Of a DNA stretch of 39,315 nt, positions 1 through 7,622 are shown piece by piece (position 1 is the first letter of the stretch; the number at the start of each line of letters is the position of its first letter). A program made the translations under genes and the position numbers. The notes below the pieces were generated by a model that was given only the letters and a program-made list of their open reading frames with translations, did no database searches and was not told the origin of the DNA. This DNA is from Bacteroidota bacterium (GTDB lineage: Bacteria; Bacteroidota; Bacteroidia; SXHM01): assembly GCA_947479755.1 (NCBI GenBank), contig CANKAM010000034.1:1-39315 (forward strand), given 5' to 3'.

Positions 1-1
1 A

Positions 2-727
2 CTAATACTAACTATGGAGGAAAAACTAAAATCTCAGTTTGAGTTATCCAGCATGAAATCAAGTTTTATTAAGTTAATAACTCATGAGTTAAGAAATCCA
101 CAGGCAATGGTTTTAAGTAACTTAAATTTATTTTACAATAGGTGGGAGACTCATATGAAAGACATTCCTGAATTTTCAACTGGATTTAAGTTTATACAAG
201 GTGAAATACAAGGCATGAGTAAGATGATAAATACATTGATTAATTATGAAAATATTTTGTCTAGGGGGGCACTTTTAAAAACAGAAATTTATTGTAAAAA
301 CTTTGTAAGTAATTTTCTTAATTACCACTACAGCATATTTATTCATAGTAACAAGTTTGCCATTGATGAATCTATTGGTGAGGAAAAAATACTTGTGGAT
401 TTAGATTTGTTTGAAACCGCTCTGAGAAACCTTATTGAAAACTCGCTTAAATATACAATTTCAAACAGTCTCATTGAAATCTCAATCGGAATAAATAAAA
501 ACAGTTTATTTGTTATTAAAATTAAAAACAAAACAAGAAACGATATTAATTTGAATCAAGATATGCTAGGTGTTTCTTTTTACAGAGGGAATTATAACCA
601 GAGTGAAGGTTATGGTTTAGGCTTAAATATTGCAAAGCAAATTATACAAAACCATTATGGTGAATTAAGTTTTTCTTCTGAAAAGTCAATTTTTATAAGT
701 GAAATTAAGATGCCAATCATTATATAA
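2..727 (+). CDS. Sensor histidine kinase, C-terminal part (5' partial)
   Basis: The reading frame is open to the left edge, so the methionine at 14 is probably internal and an upstream sensor domain is missing. The visible part is the transmitter core. An H-box reads THELRNP, with the phospho-acceptor His at residue 24 counted from that Met. The N-box is NLIENSLKY and the G2 box is GYGLGLNIAKQI. The G1 box (D-x-G-x-G) is degenerate, with IKNKT in its place. No membrane segment is visible in this part. The stop lies 11 nt before a response regulator, so the two very likely form one two-component system. The gene is very AT-rich. Kinase identity is clear; the stimulus is unknown. Confidence 0.9.
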   Translation, partial: LILTMEEKLKSQFELSSMKSSFIKLITHELRNPQAMVLSNLNLFYNRWETHMKDIPEFSTGFKFIQGEIQGMSKMINTLINYENILSRGALLKTEIYCKNFVSNFLNYHYSIFIHSNKFAIDESIGEEKILVDLDLFETALRNLIENSLKYTISNSLIEISIGINKNSLFVIKIKNKTRNDINLNQDMLGVSFYRGNYNQSEGYGLGLNIAKQIIQNHYGELSFSSEKSIFISEIKMPIII

Positions 728-738
728 GTTAATATGCT

Positions 739-1365
739 ATGCCAAAAAAAATAATTGTATTTGAAGATGATTTTCGATTGTTATCTGCAATGACTACAAT
801 ATTAAATTCATCAAAATTTCAAGTTATTTCCTCATATGAATCGTATGAAGATTACAGCAAAAATAAAATTCTCGACCTTTCGTATGATATTGCTCTTATT
901 GATGTTAATTTAAATGGTATATCAGGTATAGATATTATTAAAAAGTTAAAATCCAGAAATCCTTATCTGAAAGTTATTATGCTTTCAAACGAAACTAATT
1001 TAAATACTGTTTATGATGCATTTATAAATGCGGCAGATGGCTACCTGTTGAAAATTGATGCAATTACCAATTTAGGGGTATTTCTTGATCAAGTTGATAC
1101 ATGTGAGTATGTAGTCAGTAATTCTATAGTCAGTGTTCTGGTAAAAATCATTAAGAATATTCCATCTAAGCAATTTAATACACTGCAATCTGTTAAACTT
1201 ACCAAATCACAGCATCGGGTATTAACTGAACTTATGAAAGGTCTTACTTATACTGAAATTGGCCATAAATTAAATATTTCAAACAGCACTGTTTCTTTGC
1301 ATATTCAAAAAATTTATCGCGCTTATAATGTAAAGAGCCGTAATGAACTTTACCAACGTTTATAA
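739..1365 (+). CDS. NarL/FixJ-type response regulator
   Basis: This 208-residue protein has a receiver domain at about 3-120 and a LuxR-type helix-turn-helix at about 148-208. Receiver landmarks are the acidic pair in FEDD (9-11), the phospho-acceptor Asp55 in IALIDVN, Ser83 in VIMLSN and Lys105 in YLLK. The output domain contains the typical LTKSQHRVLTELMKGLTYTE and the recognition-helix stretch ISNSTVSLHIQKIY. It lies 11 nt after the kinase gene and is presumably its partner. Its targets are unknown. The two SiaC-like genes downstream, with a dyad in front of them, are candidates by position only. Confidence 0.93.
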   Translation: MPKKIIVFEDDFRLLSAMTTILNSSKFQVISSYESYEDYSKNKILDLSYDIALIDVNLNGISGIDIIKKLKSRNPYLKVIMLSNETNLNTVYDAFINAADGYLLKIDAITNLGVFLDQVDTCEYVVSNSIVSVLVKIIKNIPSKQFNTLQSVKLTKSQHRVLTELMKGLTYTEIGHKLNISNSTVSLHIQKIYRAYNVKSRNELYQRL

Positions 1366-1536
1366 GTTATATTTTTTTTAAGTTAACATTATATTGAATT
1401 TGTTTAAAGCTGCCTCTTTGAGATTATTTGTTGAGAAACAGATAGCAGTTTATTCATAAAAATATAAAGAATTCATTTGGCGCGATTTGCTTGCCGGCAA
1501 ATTTAATCGTAAGCATTAATTGATTTAATTTTAAAT

Positions 1537-1568
1537 ATATTATATAGTGTATTTGTACTATATAATAT
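1537..1568. promoter_or_regulatory. 12-bp perfect inverted repeat upstream of the SiaC-like pair
   Basis: The 12-nt arm at 1537-1548 is the exact reverse complement of 1557-1568, with an 8-nt loop between. It sits 81 nt upstream of the start at 1650, in a 284-nt gap that otherwise shows only AT-rich sequence and a short TTGCCGGCAA palindrome at 1491-1500. There is no T-run after it, so it is not a standard terminator. It could be an operator for a dimeric regulator, such as the neighbouring NarL-type protein, or an RNA hairpin in the leader. Confidence 0.45.
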
Positions 1569-1649
1569 TTAGGGAAATAGTTATAGTTAACTATTGATAT
1601 TACATTATTACAGTCCGTTCTTTGTGACGTATACATAAATAGGTGCAAA

Positions 1650-2096
1650 ATGAACATATACTCTGGAGTAATTAATAACTATGAATATAATATTCGCAAA
1701 TTATGTTGCAAATCCAATATTTCGTTTTATTTAAAAAATAATGAAATTAATATCTTTATAACAGGTGATTTCGTTACAACACCTACTATAAACTCATTGT
1801 ATGATAAAGTTATTAATATTGATAAAATAATTACAAAGAAAGATAAACAAAAAGTAACATTAGATTTTTCGTTGTTATATACATGCGGAAAATCAGAGAT
1901 GTTATTTGCTCATTTATTTAAAATTATTAAAACTCATTTAGTTAACCATAAAGAGTATGAGATAATATGGCGTTACCAGAATGATAGTACTGATATACTT
2001 GAACTAGGACAAGTATTACAAGAAATAACTGAACTTGATTTTTGTTTTCTTGATGATAAAAATCGTTTAGAAATATTTCGAAATTATTTACAATAA
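1650..2096 (+). CDS. SiaC-like (DUF1987) protein, divergent copy
   Basis: This 148-residue cytoplasmic protein has no signal peptide or membrane segment. Its C-half resembles DUF1987: LDFSLLYTCGKSEML, then IIWRYQNDSTDILELGQVL, where the family has a beta strand, a phospho-threonine loop and a W-x-Y/D-x-D-M-L-x-x-G helix. Thr78 falls where SiaC of Pseudomonas carries its regulatory phospho-threonine. SiaC is a phosphorylatable switch that controls a partner enzyme in the SiaABCD c-di-GMP pathway. The match here is weaker than in the next gene: the Asn before the Thr is Tyr, and only part of the acidic motif is kept. AGGTG at 1641-1645 may serve as a ribosome site. The partner kinase (SiaB) and phosphatase (SiaA) are not in the window. 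Confidence 0.6.
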   Translation: MNIYSGVINNYEYNIRKLCCKSNISFYLKNNEINIFITGDFVTTPTINSLYDKVINIDKIITKKDKQKVTLDFSLLYTCGKSEMLFAHLFKIIKTHLVNHKEYEIIWRYQNDSTDILELGQVLQEITELDFCFLDDKNRLEIFRNYLQ

Positions 2097-2114
2097 CCTT
2101 ACCTGAACTAACTT

Positions 2115-2122
2115 CCCCCCCC
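2115..2122 (+). repeat. C8 homopolymer just upstream of a start codon
   Basis: Eight consecutive C residues lie in otherwise very AT-rich DNA, six bases before the ATG at 2129. Tracts of this length are prone to slippage. Here the tract would alter the leader or spacing, not the reading frame. Confidence 0.6.
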
Positions 2123-2128
2123 AATACT

Positions 2129-2581
2129 ATGTTAAATAAATTTATTTTACTCAATGAAAAAAATTTAAGGGCAAGTTTTGATATTTCAACCAATAAATTT
2201 TATATTGACGGTCCATCTATAGCGCTTTACCCGGAGAAAAACTATTTAACTTTAACCGGAATAATTCTTGATATTATTAATGTAATACCCTTAAAAGAAA
2301 AAGTAATAATTAGTTTTAACTTTTCATTATTAAATACTCGTAGTATTCTTGAATTGATAGCATTATTAAAAAATATTAAAATTTCAGACAAATGCAAACA
2401 CGATATTAATGTAAACTGGTTATATCAAAGTGATGATGAAGATATGTTGGACATAGGTCATGATTTAGCCGAACTCTTCTCAGAAATCAATTTTAATTTT
2501 AATGAAAGCTCAGAATGTAGTTATATTAAAACTAATAGTTTAACCACCTTCACTCTGAAAAGTAGCGAATCGAGTAATTAA
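2129..2581 (+). CDS. SiaC-like (DUF1987) regulatory phosphoprotein
   Basis: This 150-residue protein matches DUF1987/SiaC clearly. It has an N-terminal strand pair ending in FYIDGPS, the central ISFNFSLLNTRSILELIALL with Thr70 at the position of the SiaC phospho-threonine, and NVNWLYQSDDEDMLDIGHDL near the C-end, a family hallmark. The last 25 residues are Ser/Thr-rich and probably disordered. Known family role: unphosphorylated SiaC binds and activates an enzyme, while a kinase and a PP2C phosphatase set its state. The gene lies 32 nt after its divergent paralogue, so the pair probably arose by duplication and is co-transcribed. What it regulates here is unknown. Confidence 0.8.
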   Translation: MLNKFILLNEKNLRASFDISTNKFYIDGPSIALYPEKNYLTLTGIILDIINVIPLKEKVIISFNFSLLNTRSILELIALLKNIKISDKCKHDINVNWLYQSDDEDMLDIGHDLAELFSEINFNFNESSECSYIKTNSLTTFTLKSSESSN

Positions 2582-2650
2582 GCACAAAATAACTTTTACT
2601 CTACAGGTTCCAATATCATTTGCATTTGTTTGACGACATCAGATCGGCAA

Positions 2651-2896
2651 TTACAATAAATCAGACTTAACCCCGCTCGGCTGAATGTTCAACGCGTTCG
2701 GCTGTGCGGCATTTGCAACTAAGCGAAGCACTCTCATGAGTTCCTTATAAAAACAAATCAGTTCACGAATAATGCCGCTCGGAACACAAGACAATTTATA
2801 ATTGTCTTCACTGAAAATTACATCCCCTTCAAACATCTCCGTAAATGTAATCCGTTTTATTAATTCTCTGTATTTATCATTTGTCCCATTAGTCAT
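2651..2896 (-). CDS. Small hypothetical protein
   Basis: An 81-codon minus-strand frame starts at the ATG at 2896, which has AAAAGGA a few bases upstream, a reasonable ribosome site. The frame stays open to 2980, but the stretch before 2896 is low-complexity. The product is soluble and mixed charged/hydrophobic, with a helical stretch IIRELICFYKELMRVLRLVA. No family is recognised. It is divergent from the AraC-type gene at 2980. It could be spurious. Confidence 0.42.
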   Translation of the reverse strand: MTNGTNDKYRELIKRITFTEMFEGDVIFSEDNYKLSCVPSGIIRELICFYKELMRVLRLVANAAQPNALNIQPSGVKSDLL

Positions 2897-2979
2897 GCTT
2901 GTCCTTTTAAATATTTTCCACCCACACAATATTCCCCCCATCCCTCCGTTATACAATTTGCAAACCATCATCATTTTCA

Positions 2980-3795
2980 ATGCCTCCCCGCCAGAAAACA
3001 GCCTATCGGGTTTCTCCCTCCGTATCTGTTACTGCAATGGATGTAGGCAACATTGTATTAAATGAAATCAGCCACCGCGATGATAACACCACCTATTTCT
3101 ATCCTAATAAACACCCCGTTATCTACTTTATCTTAAAAGGCCGCTGTTCAATAACAGCAAATAAAACCACCAATCACTGCCTCAGCGGCACAGCCATCAT
3201 CATCAATGACAACAAAACCCTCCCCGTTGAATTTTCCCATGCCGGAACAAAAATATTCTCCTTCCCGTTAACGCCCGCCCTCTGTCAGCAGCTAAACATA
3301 AGCCTGCCAGATTTCACTACCCATGCCTTTTCCAACTACAGTTTTGTAAACAACCTCCTAACCCGCCTCTTTCATGAGTTCAGTAAAAATGATGACCACG
3401 CATCCGAATGTATCCTAAGTATTCTTTCATTAATCCTAATAGAACTAAAGCGCGAAGCTGCAACATCCTATGTACGCAAACCCCCATGGGTAAACAAACT
3501 CGCAACACTGCTCAATAATAATCTAAGCAAACCCATTGATCTCCGGTGGGTAGCCTCTCAGCTAAAACGTAACTACAACCATCTCTCCCGTGCAATACCA
3601 ATCTACTTCCACTGCACCTTTCATGAGTTGCTACTCTCATTAAGACTAAAAAAAGCAGCCACCCTTCTCCTCGAAACCAACCAACCCATCTACGCTATAG
3701 CTGCCGATTGCGGCTTTGCATCCACCAGTCATTTCGACAACCATTTTAGGCATGCCTATGGCCTTACCCCCCTCCAATTCCGTAGCCAATCCTAA
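2980..3795 (+). CDS. AraC-family transcriptional regulator
   Basis: This 271-residue protein has a cupin-like N-terminal domain (about 35-110, with HPVIYFILKGRCSI) and a C-terminal double helix-turn-helix of the AraC type (about 165-268). The C-part carries DLRWVASQLKRNYNHLSR as the first HTH and PIYAIAADCGFASTSHFDNH followed by FRHAYGLTPLQFR as the second, which is the family signature. The likely role is effector-responsive DNA binding; ligand and target are unknown. Third codon positions are rich in C, unlike the AT-rich genes to its left, so this may mark a change in DNA origin. A later start at Met20 is possible. Confidence 0.9.
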   Translation: MPPRQKTAYRVSPSVSVTAMDVGNIVLNEISHRDDNTTYFYPNKHPVIYFILKGRCSITANKTTNHCLSGTAIIINDNKTLPVEFSHAGTKIFSFPLTPALCQQLNISLPDFTTHAFSNYSFVNNLLTRLFHEFSKNDDHASECILSILSLILIELKREAATSYVRKPPWVNKLATLLNNNLSKPIDLRWVASQLKRNYNHLSRAIPIYFHCTFHELLLSLRLKKAATLLLETNQPIYAIAADCGFASTSHFDNHFRHAYGLTPLQFRSQS

Positions 3796-3835
3796 TCACT
3801 GTAATTTTATTTTATCTCTGAAACCTGCGCCACAT

Positions 3836-3870
3836 CCCCCTCTCCTTTGGAGAGGGGTTAGGGGTGAGGC
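3836..3870. repeat. REP-like palindromic element, copy 1
   Basis: CCCCTCTCC (3837-3845) pairs with GGAGAGGGG (3849-3857) around TTT and is followed by TTAGGGGTGAGG. The reverse complement has the form CCTCACCCCTAACCCCTCTCC-loop-GGAGAGG, which also occurs inside the gene at 10265. It sits 41 nt after the AraC-type gene and could also act as a weak hairpin terminator, though no T-run follows. Confidence 0.7.
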
Positions 3871-4008
3871 TCCCAAAATGCTAAATCCATGCAACAACGC
3901 TAAACAAACCTCCGCCAACCCCATTTCTTGCCCCACCTTTGTCCCGAATACAATCGCACACCGTTCTTTCACATCATAACAAGCTAAAAACCATCCCGCT
4001 ATAAAAAC

Positions 4009-4368
4009 GGCAGGTCTCGCGGAACACTTGGCAGGTCTCGCCAACGTGTCGGCAGGTCTCGCGGAAGGGTTGGCAGGTCTCGCGAACAACCCGGCAGGTC
4101 TCGCCAAAGACTTGGCAGTTATCGCGAACAACACAGCAGGTCTCGCGGAAGACTTGGCAGCTATCGCAAACAACAAGGCAGGTCTCGCGGAAGACACGGC
4201 AGGTAGTGTAAGCTATCTCGGCAGGTCTCGCGAAAGACACGGCAGGTAAGGTAAGCTATCTCGGCAGGTCTCGCGGAAGACACGGCAGGTAAGATAAGCT
4301 ATCTCGGCAGGTCTCGCCAAAGACAAGAACACAGTCGCGGAAGACAAGGAAAGCATCGCGGTAGACAG
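4009..4368 (+). repeat. Degenerate 21-nt tandem array 1 (17 units)
   Basis: Seventeen head-to-tail units begin with GGCAGGTCTCGC or a close variant, followed by nine variable bases such as GGAAGACTT. Nine units at 4009-4197 are exactly 21 nt. From 4177 to 4305 a 43-nt higher-order unit (21 + 22 nt) is repeated three times at 4177, 4220 and 4263. The second half of each ends in TAAGCTATCTC. Two decayed units follow the last full one. The 22-nt units break every reading frame, so the array as a whole is not coding, although parts read as heptad peptides. It ends 115 nt before the gene at 4484. A related array precedes the gene at 11522-12472. Confidence 0.9.
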
Positions 4369-4483
4369 CACAAATGTCCCCAATGTCCCAAAAGTCCCTG
4401 CGAAAAATTGAACAGCTGAAAAAATTAACCCGAACACATTAAAACTTGAACACACAAACACATTAATATCTAAAACAACAAAC

Positions 4484-5695
4484 ATGAAAAACCTAATCTC
4501 CAACCGCGTAAACATGGTACGCACAACCTTAAACCACATCGCTCTCGACCCTACACCCGTAATGAGCATTCCCGCATTCGCAGGTGTCCGCACAACAGCA
4601 ATCAACAAGCTCACCCTTATCGACCAGCTCACCCAAATTGCAAACCGCAGCGTAAGAGACGTAACCCTCGATACCAACCTTATCCGCATAACCATGTCCA
4701 ACATTGCCCTTAAAGTAGGTGATGCCGTTAGCGCTTATGCAGCTTCCGTAAATAACAACGTCCTCAGGGGCAAAGTAACATTCACCTTGCCTAAACTCAA
4801 TAAATTCAAAAAAGACGAAGTAGATGATATTTGCCAAACCATCCATGACGAGGCAAATACAAACATAGCTGTTGCAGGCCCCTTTGGTTACGATGCAACC
4901 GATGTTACCGACCTTCAGACAGCCATAGACCTCTATCGCACCTCCATGCAAAGCCCGCGCGAATTCACCATCACTAAAAAACAGGCAAACGCAAACATCA
5001 CACTCCTTGCTCGCGAAATCATCGACAACATCTTTAAAAAACAAATGGACAAAATGGTCAATACAAAAAAAGCCACCTTCCCCGATTTCGTAAAAGCCTA
5101 CTACTTCGCCCGCGAAATAATAAACATTGGCTCCACCACCGCCAAAGTCCGTGGAACACTCCGTAACCCCGAAGGCACCTACCTTGTAGGAGCTACCTTC
5201 TACATCACCAAAACAGGCGAAACCCAAAAGGTAGGGGAATCCCTTGCGGATTCCCTCGGAAAATACGGCATATCCCACCTCCTTGCCGATGATTACGATT
5301 TATATTGGTCAGCCCTCGGATATGAAACCCTCACCGAATCCAATCTACACATCCCAGCAGGCAAAGAATTCACCCGCAACAAAGTCCTTCAACACACTGT
5401 TATAACAGGAACAATCACCAGCGGTCAGCAACTCAACATCCTTGGCCCCTCTAACCCTGCATGGCGTGTAGGCGCAACCGTAAAAATTAAAAATACAACC
5501 ACCACACCAATGGTAGGAGGCATTGCATTCTTCCCCGCCAACAACCCCGGTGATGGCTATCCCGGTTCAGGAGGTTCAATCCTCCTACCTGGTCAGGAAG
5601 AAACACACATCATCACAGCAGCAGACTTCAAACCCTACCTTAATATTCAAAACCAAAGCACCAACCTTGGCACATACGAAATAACCTTCCTGTAG
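4484..5695 (+). CDS. Helical protein with carboxypeptidase-regulatory-like beta domain
   Basis: This 403-residue protein has no signal peptide or membrane segment. Residues 1-215 look mainly helical. From about 220 a carboxypeptidase-regulatory-like Ig fold begins (KVRGTLRNPEGTYLVGATFY, later GKYGISHLLADDYDLYWSALG). A further beta-rich segment follows at about 305-403 with Gly/Pro-rich loops. The domain is usually found in exported or surface proteins, so the lack of a signal is odd. The layout matches the protein at 11522-12472: helical N-half, beta C-part, 21-nt array upstream. Codons are C-rich at third positions. The function is not recognised. Confidence 0.8.
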   Translation: MKNLISNRVNMVRTTLNHIALDPTPVMSIPAFAGVRTTAINKLTLIDQLTQIANRSVRDVTLDTNLIRITMSNIALKVGDAVSAYAASVNNNVLRGKVTFTLPKLNKFKKDEVDDICQTIHDEANTNIAVAGPFGYDATDVTDLQTAIDLYRTSMQSPREFTITKKQANANITLLAREIIDNIFKKQMDKMVNTKKATFPDFVKAYYFAREIINIGSTTAKVRGTLRNPEGTYLVGATFYITKTGETQKVGESLADSLGKYGISHLLADDYDLYWSALGYETLTESNLHIPAGKEFTRNKVLQHTVITGTITSGQQLNILGPSNPAWRVGATVKIKNTTTTPMVGGIAFFPANNPGDGYPGSGGSILLPGQEETHIITAADFKPYLNIQNQSTNLGTYEITFL

Positions 5696-5739
5696 GGTCA
5701 CACTATCAATAGGCTATTTGTGTGCTCGCGGTTGCAAGC

Positions 5740-5785
5740 CCTTCTCCTTATTTCAAGGAGAAGGTGCCCGAAGGGCGGATGAGGT
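5740..5785. repeat. REP-like palindromic element, copy 2 (variant)
   Basis: CCTTCTCCTT (5740-5749) pairs perfectly with AAGGAGAAGG (5755-5764). A second small hairpin, GCCC-GAA-GGGC, follows at 5766-5776, then GGATGAGGT. In reverse this reads CCTCATCC-GCCCTTCGGGC-ACCTTCTCC, a common variant of the same palindromic family. It lies between the gene ending at 5695 and aceK. Confidence 0.65.
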
Positions 5786-5842
5786 CAAGGAGGCGGTGGT
5801 CACCTTTGTGGGAAAACTCTTTTAAACCACACTTCAGAACAA

Positions 5843-5850
5843 TATCTTTG
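5843..5850 (+). promoter_or_regulatory. -7 box TATCTTTG for aceK
   Basis: This is an exact match to the Bacteroidota -7 element TAnnTTTG. Only five bases separate it from the ATG at 5856, so transcription would begin at or next to the start codon. No convincing -33 element was seen. Confidence 0.5.
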
Positions 5851-5855
5851 CCCCA

Positions 5856-7592
5856 ATGCAGGATATAATTCTCCAGGCCGCAACAAACATCCGCGATAGT
5901 TTCGATCGCTTTCATGTCGAGTTCAAAATCATGACTCACCATGCCTCACTCCGTTTTGAGCACCGCGATTGGCAAGCCATCCAAAGCGACAGCATGGAGC
6001 GCCTCGATCACTACAAAAAATACGTAACCGCATCAGTCGACCGCACTCATGAGCTGTTAAGCGATAAAATCAACGATCATGCAACATGGGCCGAACTCAA
6101 AAAAGAATTCTCAAAACTGGTTGCCAACCGCTATGACGGACCAATTGTCGAAACCTTCTTCAATTCCGTGCTGCGAAAGATATTTATTTCAGAAGGTATT
6201 AACGAGGAAATTGAGTTCATAGATTTCGACCGCGATGTAATCTTTGTTAATCCCGACCAGCCAATTTATAATTCCTCTTTCCTGGGTAGCGATACCATTG
6301 AAATTGTTGTGCGCAGAATTATTGCATCCTATAACTTCAACTTTAAGTTTGCCGACTTTGAAGCAGACGTTGCTTACATCACTGACCGCATTACAAAGGC
6401 TGTACGCAAGGCTTTTGTAAAACTCTCCTTCGACCGTGTGGATATGTTGCGTTCCGTTTTTTATCGTAACAAGGGCGCCTATTTAGTTGGAAGAATTATA
6501 AAAGGCAACAAGCTCATTCCTGCTGTAATTCCTATGGTTCACAGCGAAAGAGGAGTAGAGGTCGATAACGTATTACTCACCCAGGATGAAATCAGTATCG
6601 TGTTTAGTTTTACTCGTTCCTACTTCTTTGTCGAAGCAGAAAATCCGGCAGAACTAATTCATTTTCTGCGCCCGCTGATGCCGCAAAAAGCAGTCTCCGA
6701 ATTATACAGTTCTATTGGCTACAACCGCCACGCTAAAACGGTTTTATACAAAGAAATATACCAGCATTTGGAGAAAACTGACGAGAAATTTATTGTTGCT
6801 CCCGGCATAAAAGGCATGGTCATGTCTGTCTTTACATTACCCACCTACAACATGGTATTCAAGGTGATTAAAGATGTTTTTAAGCCACCGAAGACCGTAA
6901 CACGCAAACAAGTAGTGGATACCTACCGCTTTGTATTTATGCACGATAGGGTAGGGCGCATGGCCGATCCGCAGGAATTTGAATATTTAAAGTTTGATAA
7001 AACCCGTTTCGAAGACGAAGTACTCAACGAGTTGCTCGAACTTTGTTCTGAAGCAGTTTATGTGGAAGGCAATCTGGTAATTATTCGTCAGCTTTTTACC
7101 GAAAGGAGAATGATTCCTTTGAATATTTACCTTGCTGAAGTGGACAAGGAAAAAGCAAAGAAAGCTGCCATAGATTATGGCCATGCTGTTAAGGAGTTGG
7201 CAGCAGCCAATATTTTCCCCGGTGATTTACTGATGAAAAATTTTGGTGTTACCCGCCATGGTCGTGTAGTTTTTTACGACTACGATGAGTTGTGTTTTCT
7301 TACCGAATGTAATTTTCGAAACAAACCGGAACCACGCAGTCATGAAGAGGAATACTCATCAGAAACATGGTTCACCGTTGGGGAGCGTGATGTTTTTCCT
7401 GAAGAGTTTCGCGCTTTTATGTTGCCAACCGGTGATTTGCGCGATGCCTTTTTAAAAGTACATAAAGACTTATTCAATGTTGAGTTCTGGAAAAACATGC
7501 AACAACTGCACACCACTGGACAGGTTATGGATTTCTTCCCTTATCAGCGCAGAAAAGCACGTAAGGAAGAAGGTGTTTTGAAGTTAGAGTAA
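5856..7592 (+). CDS. aceK: Isocitrate dehydrogenase kinase/phosphatase
   Basis: The 578-residue product has the same length as E. coli AceK and is collinear with it. It carries the ATP loop APGIKGMV (315-322), Lys336 in VFKVIKD, Asp371 in GRMADPQEF, Asp457 in NIFPGDLLMKNFG, and Asp475/Asp477 in VVFYDYDE. These are the positions of the known E. coli active-site residues. The enzyme phosphorylates and dephosphorylates isocitrate dehydrogenase, diverting carbon into the glyoxylate bypass. In enterobacteria it sits in aceBAK; here no aceA, aceB or icd is nearby. AceK is best known from Proteobacteria, so transfer into this lineage is possible. It is followed 30 nt later by an LptF/G gene with its own promoter box. 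Confidence 0.96.
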   Translation: MQDIILQAATNIRDSFDRFHVEFKIMTHHASLRFEHRDWQAIQSDSMERLDHYKKYVTASVDRTHELLSDKINDHATWAELKKEFSKLVANRYDGPIVETFFNSVLRKIFISEGINEEIEFIDFDRDVIFVNPDQPIYNSSFLGSDTIEIVVRRIIASYNFNFKFADFEADVAYITDRITKAVRKAFVKLSFDRVDMLRSVFYRNKGAYLVGRIIKGNKLIPAVIPMVHSERGVEVDNVLLTQDEISIVFSFTRSYFFVEAENPAELIHFLRPLMPQKAVSELYSSIGYNRHAKTVLYKEIYQHLEKTDEKFIVAPGIKGMVMSVFTLPTYNMVFKVIKDVFKPPKTVTRKQVVDTYRFVFMHDRVGRMADPQEFEYLKFDKTRFEDEVLNELLELCSEAVYVEGNLVIIRQLFTERRMIPLNIYLAEVDKEKAKKAAIDYGHAVKELAAANIFPGDLLMKNFGVTRHGRVVFYDYDELCFLTECNFRNKPEPRSHEEEYSSETWFTVGERDVFPEEFRAFMLPTGDLRDAFLKVHKDLFNVEFWKNMQQLHTTGQVMDFFPYQRRKARKEEGVLKLE

Positions 7593-7607
7593 ATAGAACT
7601 TTCAGGT

Positions 7608-7615
7608 TATCTTTG
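7608..7615 (+). promoter_or_regulatory. -7 box TATCTTTG for the LptF/G gene
   Basis: An exact TAnnTTTG match lies 7 nt before the TTG start at 7623. It supports that start and a leaderless or nearly leaderless transcript for the permease and glycosyltransferase operon. Confidence 0.45.
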
Positions 7616-7622
7616 CCCTGCT

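Noticed and set aside
3796-4240. Minus-strand frames across array 1 (133 and 88 codons)
   Set aside because: They read through the repeat, and one also through the REP-like element; there is no start context or recognisable domain.
4028-4249. Plus-strand gene for an AGLAEDL heptad protein
   Set aside because: It exists only because nine units are 21 nt long; other frames and both strands are also open, and the 22-nt units break it.
4009-4368. CRISPR array
   Set aside because: The units abut with no unique spacers, the period is 21-22 nt, and no cas gene is present.
4529-5278. Long minus-strand frame (249 codons)
   Set aside because: It is antisense to the gene at 4484, has a Cys/Gly/Tyr-rich composition and no domain; a mirror of C-rich third positions.
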